Origin: Blasia pusilla
Taxonomy: Eukaryota > Marchantiophyta > Marchantiopsida > Blasiales
DNA length: 64,000 bases
Assembly (NCBI GenBank): GCA_050084515.1
Contig: CM114271.1
Coordinates: 5,456,001-5,520,000 of the forward strand
Reading direction: 5' to 3'
Under the pieces are notes generated by a model. It had not been told where the DNA came from and searched no databases. It was given only the letters and a program-made list of their open reading frames with translations. The position numbers and the translations under genes were made by a program. Positions 25,061 to 35,349 of the stretch are shown piece after piece (positions within the stretch are counted from its first letter, which is position 1; each line of letters opens with the position of its first letter).

Positions 25061-28000
25061 CCAAAAAGATTTTAGTTTCGAACTTGGATTGAAGAGGCTT
25101 TAGTGCATCTATGTGATAAATTTGGAAATCATCGATCTTCTTTTCCAAGGACCCTAAGTAGTAGATAAACTTAGGGTTAGTAAATTTGATCTATAATTTT
25201 TTATTTACAACACTTTTAAATAGGCTATCATAGGAATGTAAGAAGAATAAACAATACTCATGACAACAATATTGAGAAGGAAAAAATTCTGCCCAAAACT
25301 TTCATCAAAAGATAGAAGTTCATCGAATCATGCAAATCATAAATAAATGTAAAGTCTAACATGAAACTAGAAGCATAGATGGGCATAAATTTATGGAAGA
25401 TTTACAAAACCTAGAGCAAGGAAACCATATTACATAAGCGGATAGTAAAACAACCCTAGGAAATTGAGATGCATGATAGCAATGCAAAAGGCACACGAAG
25501 TGAGCAAGGACTTGATATAAACACCCATCAAACATTCATGCACGAAAATAAAAAAGTTATAATCCACAAAACCCAAAACTATGGAGGCTAATAAGATCCA
25601 TAAAGTTAGAGAGTTTCAAATGGAGTAGATAGCAACAAAATCACTAAAGTTGCTAAGGTTCTAAACTTTGATTGACAAAATATGAAAGAGAACTTATCAA
25701 AGCACATTTGTGTTGGTTGTGGACACCATACATGTTTGAGAAAAGTTGTGGCAAATCACCATATACATAATGGTAGTATGATTCCTGCTAAGGGGGTGAT
25801 GCAAACTTAAGTACAAAGCAAACATGCATACATTCAAGAGTGCCAACTTTGAACTTTGAAGGGAGCACAAGTAGCAAAGCACGTTTGATACAAGCACTAG
25901 AGCAGATTGGATTTGAGGTTAAGGGACTCCTCATTTGAGTTGATAACACCGAGACCCAAGACATATTTGGGATAAATTTATCCCTAAACTTATCTTCAAA
26001 GCCACTTGATTTGAATTATATGGTGTTGGAAATATTCTGAGAGGCTAGTTCTAGCCACTACTACATTTGCAAAAAATGTGCTAGTCTCAAGAGCCGCACC
26101 TTTGCAACATTATAGTCATAGTCCATTGGCATTAGACTCGCAACCTTGCAAGTCTTGCAATTGTAATTGACCTTCAAACCTAAGAATTGAACTTGAAAAT
26201 TGTAATGTACAAGAGTTTTAAATTTATATTTGTTTATTGAGTTTGATCCCCAAGAGGATCATTGTTCGGTGAAAAGAGAGTTCACAATTAAAATTCTCTT
26301 GCAATAATTGTATTTAAGTGTATATGATTTAGATTAAATGACTTATCAACGTCTTCGGATCTCTCTTAGTACCAAGATTCCTTTCCTCAATTCTCTCTAG
26401 TGGAGCTAACATCGCGCTTAGGTAGATTTCCTCTCGACATCAAGAAACCTCACAGAGATCTCAACAAGGAAGTTGGATTCTTCTACTTTCGGAACTCAAC
26501 CCGTCTCGGGAGGCTACTCTATGTCAAACAAATTTCCTACAACTCCATGTTGATTATTCCATTGATGAGAAAGGTTCACCTGATTCACTCTTCACTCTAC
26601 AAACCCAAAAAGAATACTCAGACATGAGCATCGCACATCAGAATGAAGGAATGAGTGCTTTACTATTCCATCAAGAATGAGAAAGCTTCAAAAGTGTATG
26701 GAAGCATAAGAGGGTACTACTCCCTTACTTGGACCATTTCTACAGCATGAGAACTTCGTAAGAGAATGATAGTAATAGCTACTTTCATGCTTCTTAAATA
26801 CTCTCTGAAGAAGGAGTGTTCCAAAGATTCGAAGCGTTCTTGATGAAGTTGGTGTCGCTTAAACATTTTTAACTACCTAGATCTATGGTATTCTTCTCTT
26901 TTCCTAGGATCCCTATGAATCCGCGGAGCGTAATTATACTAACTTCCTATTTGATATAAAAAGTTGCGCCTCTTCCCAGTCTAACTGTTCTAATTGTGTG
27001 CCGCTTGAAATCATTTCTAGTCTTAGCTTCGCTTCGCTGCAAAGTATGAATCTCTGAAGCTCTTCCTTTGAAGACGAAGCGCTCCATTCTTCGGTGATGT
27101 TCCACGGGATTCGTTCTTCGTGCTTCGTTCAAGAGCGAAGTACTTCATACACAAGTTCTTAACAGAGTTTCCTTGACTTTTCCAAGCTTCGCGCGGGGTC
27201 TTTAGACTTCATTACTGCATTCTCCTCTCCTCTAAGGCAAATCCTTGATTTTTCCACCTCTCTGCCTTGTCCTTGGAGCTTCGTGATTCACTTCAATCTC
27301 ACTCATTCTTCTACTACGTAACCATAATATCAGAATCATAGTGTATATACAAGTCTTCTTTAAATAAAAATATGTAAATCTTCAAAAGTACAAAATTGTG
27401 GGTATCACAAAATTTTTGAACATAACATGGCTTGAACAATTCCGTTTCCTTATACTCACAAGACACAAAACGCTTGCAAGGTGCTCATAAGTGATTTTTA
27501 ACTTTTCTCCAGCTTCATGAGTTATTTACAAGTCATCACGAGTATGAGTAGTTGCAAATAAGTAAAAAAATAATCATAAAAGGGTCAAAATAAGTCTCAA
27601 AATAACGAGTCCAAGTAGTGCTTTTTTGCACTAAAAAAGTAGTGGTTTTTTACTCGCAAAATAGTAGTTTAGTGCAATCACTCAGTAGCTATTTTAGGCT
27701 TCTCTTTTGGTTAGTTTAGAATCATTTCTAGGTCTATATTATACTTTTGTAGGAGATTTGGCTCTTTCCAATTTTTTCTTAGGGATACCTTTGTTTTGTT
27801 TTTTTTCCTCCTTCATTTCTTATAGTTTAGAACCAATAATTTTTAAAAAAATGTAATACAATGAACTTTACCCATTTACATATCCTTCAATAAAAAATAA
27901 ATCCTTACCAAAAAATCCTCAAGACTTAACTCCATTATAGAAAGAAACTAGTCGCAAAGTGTGGAGAGGAAACCTGAAAATGGAGTAGTTTGGAGGTGAA

Positions 28001-28329
28001 AGGTGAATTTATTGCCAAGGTTTTGCTCTTTGCAAGTCCTTTGATGAGTTCATTTGCAAGTGCGTTTGCACTCATTTTCAATACCAAAAATTCACACTTT
28101 TTGAGTCATCTACAAGGCACACTTGCAAATCTCAAGACAAGATGCTTGTAAGTCTTTTGCGTCTTGTGGGACTCGTCAATGCGCGAGGCATGTAACTTAT
28201 TCAAAATTGACTAGCAAAGTTTGGAATAGTCGGAAACTAGAGTTGAGTGACATAGGACTTGCAAATGGCTTGCATAAATTGGACTTGAAAATTATTCATG
28301 AAGTAGTCCCAAAGACGAAAAAATGACTC
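25061..28329. other. Intergenic; decayed repeats, no gene recognised
   Basis: Between the two copies of repeat R the sequence is AT-rich, with GAGTC/GCAAGT-rich patches at about 26050-26200 and 27450-28250 and a less AT-rich stretch at about 26340-27340 with many CTTCG/GAAGCG words. Open frames there (for example 26400-26627 and 26947-27132) show no recognisable domain. It may be the interior of a very old element bounded by the R copies. Confidence 0.4.
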
Positions 28330-28990
28330 ACAAGATAACAAATATGAGCATCTCTGCCCTAGTAGTAAACATACCAAAGATCTCGAAACATTCATGACAA
28401 TAAGTCTTGAAACGTGCCTAGAATTGATGGAATGATAGGTTGGGTCAAAGGACACAAGGAAAGGCATGGATTTCTCTAAAACTACACTTGAGGTGAAATA
28501 TCTTCAAGGGGATTTTGGAATTTGAACCCCACCTTGGGAACCATGAGGGTTAACCAAGAGCATATGATGATTGAGAGGTTGGCATTACACTATTGACACC
28601 AAGCCACTGCCAAATAGTCCAATTTTGGGCGCTAACATTGGATCTTGAGCCGAGGCTCAAATATTGAGTTTCGTTTATAGACTGTTTGAGGTCTATTAGG
28701 AAATTGGGACCGCAAAGTGCAGTAGTGTTGTTTCATGTCCCTAGACTATCAAAGAAGTTTATTTGAAGTCATGAATGACTTGCTTGTGTTGGGGAGTGAG
28801 GGCTTAGGTCAATATCTAGCCTGGTCTAGATGTATTGAGCTTGAGGGGTGATTTGAGACCCAAACTTGGGCGAAATAAGACTGGTAAAGCCAAAATATGG
28901 CTGATTTGAATGTGTTTGGATGCATATAAGTAGCGAGAGTATGATATGTTAAGCGAAAGCTTCCGTGACACACAAGATGGACGTTCAAAG
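28330..28990 (+). repeat. Dispersed repeat R, copy 2
   Basis: This is the second copy of the repeat described at 24380-25060, in direct orientation and about 4 kb downstream. The landmarks keep the same order, but the copies differ at many positions and by small indels, so the duplication is old. Confidence 0.55.
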
Positions 28991-29061
28991 GAGTAAGTGC
29001 TTTAATTTTGGTTTTCCTCCATCCTAAAAAGATGCCGATTATCTTTTCGCTCTGTGGTTAT

Positions 29062-29374
29062 TGTGGAAAATTGCTAAACAAGCATAACTAGTGGAAAACG
29101 ACTCTCTCTCACACACACACATCACCATGGAGAACGAAATTTGCAATGAGAGAATGAGTGGAGGTTGGTCTCCTTCTCAATTAGATAGGGTATGTACAAG
29201 CAATCATAACCCTAACCTTAACCATAGTCTCGAGTTAGACTAACTGCGATTAACTAACCCTAGTTAAGATAATCACGCTTAATTGACTAACCAAGATTAA
29301 GCTTCCCTACTTCGTGTGAGTACCAAATATAGTAGGTCAGGTGTCTCATGAGCTTGACTGTACCTCAATCTTCA
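29062..29374 (-). repeat. Putative 3' LTR of the copia element
   Basis: The boundaries TGTGGAAA at 29062 and CTTCA at 29374 give TG...CA ends when read on the plus strand. The right edge is adjacent to the polypurine tract (minus-strand GCTTGAGGGGGAGTAT, 29375-29390). There is no second LTR to confirm the borders. Confidence 0.5.
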
Positions 29375-29386
29375 ATACTCCCCCTC

Positions 29387-30203
29387 AAGCTCATATCGAT
29401 ATCTCTAACGCCTAAATCATTTCTAAACATCTCAAACTTATCTCTAGACAATGCCTTTGTAAAGATGTCAGAAATTTACTGATATGTGTCTATATACACA
29501 AGATCAATTTCTCCTGCAAGCACTTTCTCTATGATAAAATCATAGGGCACCTCAACATGTTTTGTACAAGCATGAAACACAAGGTTATTAGCAAGCTTGA
29601 TGCTACTAATATTGTCTGCATATATTACACCAGGTCCTAATTTACTAACACAAATCTCAACAAGTAATCGATGAAGCCACACCGCCTCACATGCTGGATT
29701 GGTTGCTCCTCTGTATTCAACATGTGTTGAAGATAAAGCAACTGTAGGTTGCTTCTTTGAAGCCCAACTTATAGTTGCGTTTCCCAAAGTAAATGAATAA
29801 CCAGATATGGAGTGCCGATCAGACATGCTTCTTGCCCAATTAGCATCTATGAATCCCTGTAATTGAAAACTCGGAGAAGGTTGAAATTGAAGCCCGAATT
29901 GAATAGAGAATTTCACATACCACATAATCCTCCTCACAACATCAAGGTGAGGTTTTTGAGGTGCTTGCATAAATTGGCTCACTAGGCCAACACCATAACT
30001 CAAATCTGGTATGGTTATAGTTAGATAGATTAAACTTCCAACCATATGCCTGTACATATTAGAATCTGTAAGCAACTCTCCTTCATCCACTCTTAGCTTC
30101 ACACTCTGGTCCAACGGTGTGGAGATTGGCTTACAAGTTATCATACCATATTTTGAAAGCATATGAAGAGCATATTGTCGTTGTAGTAACTTGACAATTG
30201 CCC
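29387..30203 (-). pseudogene. copia Pol C-terminus (RNase H)
   Basis: The main frame (30162-29476) reads KPISTPLDQSVKL, YRHMVGSLIYL, then GFIDANWARSMSDRHS, WASKKQPTVALSSTHVEYR and a final TKHVEVPYDFIIEKV. These are the hallmark motifs of the copia RNase H tail (usual SLIYL, DADWAG, SSTEAEY and TKHIEV forms). Catalytic Asp positions remain, but DADW has become DANW and SSTEAEY has become SSTHVEY. A TAA stop follows DTYQ, although the frame would normally continue with DIFTKAL. The upstream extension RQYALHMLSKYGM reaches 30203. Confidence 0.88.
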
Positions 30204-30632
30204 TAAATCGGAATACATTGAGGTATGGGACTATTCAAGGAGTTGGTTATCGACCTACTATCCGGAGGTTTCATCAAGGAGATTATGTCTACTTGCAGCA
30301 CGACCTTGGATGTGATTGCATGACACACCATCTTGAGAGTGCGTGAGATTTTGCCATCCGATGTTCTCTTATTGGAGGGACGTGATGGTATGGTTTGGAA
30401 AGACCATGTGCGTAACTGTGCGCCATGTCATCTTCCAAACATTCACGATACAGTTGATCCGAGCTTAGCAGTAGTTCCTACAGGCTTGAGATGTATGTTG
30501 TGTGGTTTTGCCTGTGGTGCATCCACTATTTTAGTCTATGATGGATGTTCGAGAGGATGGCATATAGCATGTGTCATGCCACCTCTCACTAGGGTTCCTA
30601 AGGGAAGATGGATGTGTCCTAGATGTACATAG
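30204..30632 (+). pseudogene. Integrase C-terminus with PHD finger
   Basis: After degenerate frames at 30204-30332, the open part begins ILRVREILPSDVLLLEGRDG and continues through the integrase tail to a PHD finger with CMLC, YDGC (first Cys of this pair changed to Tyr), GWHIAC and a terminal GRWMCPRCT before TAG. The C4HC3 zinc-binding pattern is otherwise intact. PHD fingers read histone H3 tails, so here the finger would take the place of the chromodomain of other gypsy elements. The catalytic core of the integrase is missing. Confidence 0.8.
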
Positions 30633-30814
30633 CGTAGGTATTTCTACGTTCCGACTTGTATCTATGATATGGATGACAATAAGGCGACTAACGATGGGGC
30701 CACATGAGCACCCGACTTTCTTGCTCTTAGCGTCTGAGAGATGTATGTCATGGTAGATAGGGATAGATGACTATCTGGAGTTAGAAGGACCTAACCACCA
30801 ACTAGGGGGGCGAT

Positions 30815-31459
30815 TGGTGATATTTTGATACTTCTTGTCCCGTTGTTTGGATGCCATAAGTAAGCATGGGATCGTGTGTGTTTGTTTGTGTGTTCGGTAA
30901 CACCGATGTATGTTGTGTAGCATTGTGTATGCATACGACACCTGTCACCTCTTTTAGGATAGATTGGTGAGATCTAGTAGAGCGCCTTTGTGAGTAGTGG
31001 AGGACATGCTCAATAGGTCGAGGATGACGTGTTGAGGCCTCGGGAAACCTGAGAGAGCATGTTTCCCCTTCGTTTCGGCTCATTTGGAGCCATATTGAGG
31101 AATTTACTATTTTAGGTAAGTACCATTTTGAATATATGATATAATTTCTATTGTTGGTAAGTGGCCCTTGACCTCCTACATCAGGTCAAGAGCCAAGGAG
31201 GTGACCTGGGAGCATAAGTTACCATGGAGAGAGCTTTGGAGAGGGGAGGGGTATACCTCAAGGAGAGAGAGCTTGAGAGCTCATTCTCTTTTTGTTGAAC
31301 CTCTTGGCATGAGGCGGCGGAGCTATGGTCGTGCTTGCCTTGTGTGTGTAACCCAAGCCTCTCATTAGGAGAGTGGGTTTGGTTTGACATTGAGAGAGAT
31401 ATGTGAGAGTGCAAATATTTGAGATCTATGGGGTTGAGAGAGATTGGATCTTATTTTAT
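30815..31459 (+). repeat. LTR of the plus-strand PHD element
   Basis: Begins directly after the polypurine tract. It includes an 8-bp hairpin with an 8-nt loop at 31167-31190 (CTTGACCT/AGGTCAAG). At 31460 the first bases of the LTR start again (TGGAGATATTTTGG), so the LTR is followed by a partial second copy of its own beginning. Confidence 0.6.
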
Positions 31460-32571
31460 TGGAGATATTTTGGTACTTCTTGTATCGCGCTCCTACTCTC
31501 CTTGAACGTCAATCTTTAATGTTGCGGAAGTGTGCGTTCAGTAGGTCACGAATTCATCGCCGATCTGCACCCAAACACGCACTCTCGTTAGTCGGGTTTG
31601 GCCAACCGGCGTTCCAACCCACCGAGTCCTCAACTCGGCGTCTCATCAAGCTCAACCTTCCTTAGTTCCTAGCTCCCAACACATGGCAAGTCCTTCAAGA
31701 CTTGGAACAGACTTCCTGGTTAGTCGAGGGATCTGAAACGGCACGCCTAGCGATCCCAACTGTTCAACGGTCTTCGTGTGAGTTCCGAACCGAGACCCAA
31801 GTAATTGAGTCGCGGCGTGAAATCCAAGAGGGATGTCTAAAATCGCCTCAATGGACTTGGTGCAGGTTTTCCAACCCAACGCCCAAACTCGCGTTCCGTT
31901 CCATGCCCTTGAGCCGCCCCGCGGCGCCCAAAGTGGGGTTTGGGTTCCAAACACTCTTGGAGACCTTCCCCCTTACTAGTACTTCTGGGGTTCTCCAATA
32001 ACCCCTCCCCTTTGGGAAAAGAGGGTCGGGCCCTTCATTGTGGCCCTCAACCCGACTTCACTTACAGTCGTTTTCGGGTTGTATCTCGGCCGCTGCTTAT
32101 GCGTTTGCAGCGATCTTTGGTGCGTTTTGACCGGCTCTCCATAATCTTTCCAACGCACTCTTATTTGCTCCAAACGCATCTTGTCGCTAAAAGTTATGGC
32201 CATAAATACAGTCGGAAACTCTCAAACGCTAGTTGCGTTTCCAAATCCGGATCTTCCCTTTGGCAACCCACTTCCTAGACTCGACTTCTTTCAATTCTCA
32301 TTCCGCGTTTGGTCCAGGTTTCTCAGTCGCGACCATAACACCTGAAACGCGACTCATTGCTCGCGACTCGTCTCTTGTCTCCTCTTTGAGACAACTCCAA
32401 CGCGCAAACCATCTTAGCGTGAGCCCGCTAATGTTCGGATGTTCCGCTTGGCACTTGTTTGGTCATGAGGGTCGCGACATCTTGTCTCGTTGTTTGGATG
32501 CCATGAGTTAGCATGAGATTGTGCGTGTTTGTGTGTGTGTTCGATGACAGCGATGTGTATGCGCACGACAC
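31460..32571 (+). repeat. Partial second copy of the PHD-element LTR start, split by a solo LTR
   Basis: Bases 31460-31482 match the LTR start. The match resumes at 32485 (TCTCGTTGTTTGGATGCCAT) after the inserted solo LTR and ends at about 32571 (CACGACACA). It mirrors the arrangement at the 3' end of element B, where a second copy of the LTR start also follows and stops at the same motif. Confidence 0.6.
31483..32479 (-). repeat. Solo LTR of element A family
   Basis: About 1 kb, closely similar to the 3' LTR of element A along its whole length, with ends TATCGCG (TG changed to TA) and CGCGACA. It is flanked by a perfect 5-bp target-site duplication TCTTG (31478-31482 and 32480-32484), as expected for a Ty3/gypsy insertion followed by LTR-LTR recombination. 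It interrupts the partial LTR of the PHD element. Orientation follows that of element A. Confidence 0.93.
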
Positions 32572-33221
32572 AGTTTTCCACATATTTTTGGGAACAAGGG
32601 TGGATAGGAATATAGTAGATCTCACCAATTCATTACCTATTGTGTACAGGAGCATATTTACCTAAGTGTCCACTCTATTGTGGATGAGGGGATGAGTCAT
32701 ATCTATCCAACTGAATTTTTGAACACATGCTTGCCTTTTGAAATTTCTCCTCATCGTTTGTGTTTGAAGATTGGTGCACCAATCATGCTCTTACGAAACA
32801 AGAATGGATCCCATGGACAAGCAAACAAGATAAGATTGGCAATTCATGCATTCATGGATCCATGCAACATTGCATAGATGTTGAAATTATCACAGGGAAG
32901 AATATTGGAGATCGAGTCTTTATTCCACGTACACCATTGATTGCATTGGATTATGGTTTTCCATTTGATTTGTGTACGTTTCAATTCCCTATTCGTCCAA
33001 CTTTTGCTATGACTATTAATAAGTCTCAAGGTCAAACGTTGCAAAAGGTTGGAATTTACCTGCCTACTCATGTATTTTCTCATGGTCAATTGTATGTAGC
33101 ATTATCTAGAGTAGGGAAGAGAAGTTCCATCCACATTACCATTGGAAGTGATGAACATTCAAATAAGGAAGGTGACTGACTACACACGAAATGTAGTGTA
33201 TAAAGAGATACTCGGATGAAA
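32572..33221 (+). pseudogene. Helitron/PIF1-type helicase C-terminal fragment
   Basis: The fragment reads VDEGMSHIYPTEFLNTCLPF, PHRLCLKIGAPIMLLRN, then after a frameshift near 32840-32880 DVEIITGKNIGDRVFIPR, FPIRPTFAMTINKSQGQTLQ and VFSHGQLYVALSRVG. These are the late motifs of PIF1-like helicases as found in plant Helitron Rep/Hel proteins (the TINKSQGQT and YVALSRV motifs are conserved). The end (YTRNVVYKEIL) is reached through a further frameshift near 33177. The Rep domain and the rest of the helicase are absent, and I cannot see Helitron termini. Confidence 0.85.
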
Positions 33222-33259
33222 TAAATTTTTGATTTGCAAACACTTCTCTATTTGACATG

Positions 33260-33366
33260 TGTTGTCATGCGAATCCATATCGTCATACAATATACATTGC
33301 TGACATACCATACTCACCTACATGCATAACATAGACGAGAGCATCCACAAACACAAGTGTACCACA
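33260..33366 (-). repeat. Partial second copy of element B LTR start
   Basis: On the minus strand it begins TGTGGTACACTTGTG and ends at GACAACA. It matches 33737-33842 with about ten differences over 107 bp. It directly follows the LTR of element B and ends beside the helicase fragment region. Confidence 0.75.
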
Positions 33367-33842
33367 ACTGAAATCCGTGAAAGACCTACTGTCATAAAAC
33401 ACGTATAGAATCACACACAATCGAGCCAAACCCACTCCATGATGGGAGAATCCAAGTCGAAGCTTGTGGGAACCACCATAGCCAAGAGCTCTACTCACTA
33501 CCAAGGCTAACTCCCAACGCAACAGGCTCAACTCAAAGAACTAACTTTTCTTTGAGTGCACTCCACACTATATCCTCCAACCTAAGAGCAGGCCCTACTG
33601 GAAAAGTCACCCTCAACGGAGTAACCCCCAACCCTATGTATGAAACCGCATCTCTACCTAGACATTACGACCCTACATAAGGTACGACCTCTACTAGCAC
33701 ACTATACTCTACGACATAATCCGTATGGTCATGACAGTTGTCGTGCGAATCCACATCGTCATACAATATTCATCGTTGACATACCATACTCACCTACATG
33801 CATAACATAGACGAGAGCATCCACAAACACAAGTGTACCACA
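33367..33842 (-). repeat. 3' LTR of element B
   Basis: It begins on the minus strand with TGTGGTAC immediately after the polypurine tract (TAGGGGGGCGAGT, 33843-33855) and runs 476 bp before the partial second copy of its beginning. The first 106 bp are therefore directly repeated. No matching 5' LTR was found upstream of gag. Confidence 0.65.
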
Positions 33843-34017
33843 ACTCGCCCCCCTAAGTGGCGGTTAGGTCCCTCTAACTCCCAAGTAGCCCTATACATCT
33901 ACTACATGCTATACACCTTCATGGGTGCACGAATCAGAAGCCCGTGTGTTAGGTTGCCCCATCGTTAGTCGTACATCTGTAATCCATATCATGCAAAGAT
34001 CAAGTCATCTACCTCTC

Positions 34018-35268
34018 CTAAGTACATTGAGGACAAACCCACATTCAAGTAGGAACAACATCCATACGTGGAGTCAAACACATCATGTGCCAACCCCTAG
34101 AACACCGATCACACACCAACATACGGGTTGCGTTACCAGCAGACCCACACAACATGCACCTCAAGCTAGCACGTATCGTGGCTAAGCTTGGGTCAACACT
34201 TCCATCCACATTTGGAAGATGACATGGCGCACAATTACGCACATGGTCCTTCCAAACAACTCCATCACGACCCTCCAACATGAGAACTCCAGAAGCTAAC
34301 ACCTCACGCACTCGTAAAATAGTGCGGCTTGCCGTCACATCCAACGTTGTCGGTGCAATCTGCTGCAAATAGACATAGTCCCCCACATGGAGCCTATGAA
34401 TGGATGGTCGATAACCTCCACCCCAAATGGTTGCATACCGCAACGTATCCCTGTGTTGAGCAATGGCAAGATTCTCAAAGGCTGTTGGCATAACTCTCCG
34501 AAAGAGCTCTGCCCACTGAGAACACACTCTCATCCACATCTCTGGGTTGTCAAGGTTCACCACCTCACTAGACTCCCCACGAATTGCTGCTGGCACGTCT
34601 GGATCTCGGCCGTGTAACAGAAAATAAGGTGAGAAGAAAGCCAAGGATGCTTGGCGACTGAACCTATACCCCATGGCTAACCATGGCAACTGAATATCCC
34701 AGTCTCCAAGATGCCCCTTCTGTTGGCCATACTTGCGCAATGCCCTCTTCACCGTCTGAACCACACGCTCAGCCAAACCATCCGCCTCTGGATGATCTCG
34801 AGACGTGGTCCGATGATCAATCAACGCCTTGTCACACAAGACTTGAAACTCACCCTGAAACTATGTACCCTGGTCGGTCAACACCTCAATTGGTGCACCA
34901 AAATGACTAAGCACTCTATCAAGAAACGCATACGCCGTTCCCTCACTTGCATTGTCAGGTAATGACACAAACTCAATCCACTTGGAGAAGTGCTCCACCA
35001 TCACCAACACATATCGATGATGTTGTGCAGTCAACGGTAACGGTCCCGCAAAGTCCACACTCCAACGGTAACTCAATCCCATAATAGGAAAGGGGTGTAA
35101 TTGTGGTGTATGGGCATTGAATGATGCCCTCACCCGATCATAAACCATACAACGTGACACCAACAACTGCACCTGGGTATGCATGCCATGCCACCAATAC
35201 TTGCCAAGGAGTAAGCTATACGTACCCTTTACCCCAAAATATCCCAACTCCTTATGGGCATGTCGCAC
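34018..35268 (-). pseudogene. Element B integrase with C-terminal PHD finger
   Basis: The zinc-binding head (HKELGYFGVKGTYSLLLGKY, then SRCMVYDRV) has two likely zinc ligands altered to Tyr. The core shows the first Asp in WSVDFAGPLP, second Asp in LTDQGT and Glu in HPEADGLAERVVQ. A TAG at 34861-34863 follows LTDQGT. The tail LHVGDYVYLQQ, LEGRDGVVWKDHVRNCAPCH leads into a PHD finger with CMLC, CDRC, GWHMMC and CPQC, giving a complete C4HC3 set. A TGA at 34045-34047 lies between the sixth and seventh ligands, and the natural stop is at 34018-34020. PHD fingers usually bind histone H3 tails, so the likely role is targeting integration. Confidence 0.88.
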
Positions 35269-35349
35269 AATGCGCTCTCTCTAAGCCAAATACGGCACTA
35301 CTCGTACTCTACCATCCTCCCACACACGGAGAATATATGTTCCCTCCAA

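Larger units (their letters stand above)
29062..30203 (-). mobile_element. Ty1/copia retrotransposon, 3' end only
   Basis: On the minus strand there is the C-terminal part of a copia Pol (RNase H), then a polypurine tract, then a likely LTR of about 313 bp. The 5' part ends near 30203, where plus-strand sequence of a PHD-type Ty3/gypsy element begins, so the element was truncated by, or inserted next to, that element. Element order and motifs are standard for copia. Confidence 0.85.
30204..31459 (+). mobile_element. PHD-type Ty3/gypsy element, 3' end (relative of element B)
   Basis: Plus-strand remnant of the same family as element B. It contains an integrase C-terminal region, a PHD finger and stop codon (about 30204-30632), a noncoding tail, a polypurine tract (GGGGGGCGAT, 30805-30814) and an LTR starting TGGTGATATT at 30815. 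The encoded integrase tail shares LEGRDGMVWKDHVRNCAPCH with element B (LEGRDGVVWKDHVRNCAPCH) but differs elsewhere, so it is a separate subfamily and not a duplicate of the B copy. Confidence 0.8.

Noticed and set aside
29205-29260. Telomere-type repeats (CCCTAA words near 29206 and 29260)
   Set aside because: Only two or three imperfect copies within a copia LTR; no array.
33367-33842. DIRS-type retrotransposon because of the split direct repeats and a methyltransferase
   Set aside because: DIRS elements have a tyrosine recombinase and an adenine-type methyltransferase. Element B has a D,D,E integrase, an aspartic protease and a cytosine-5 enzyme, so it is Ty3/gypsy.
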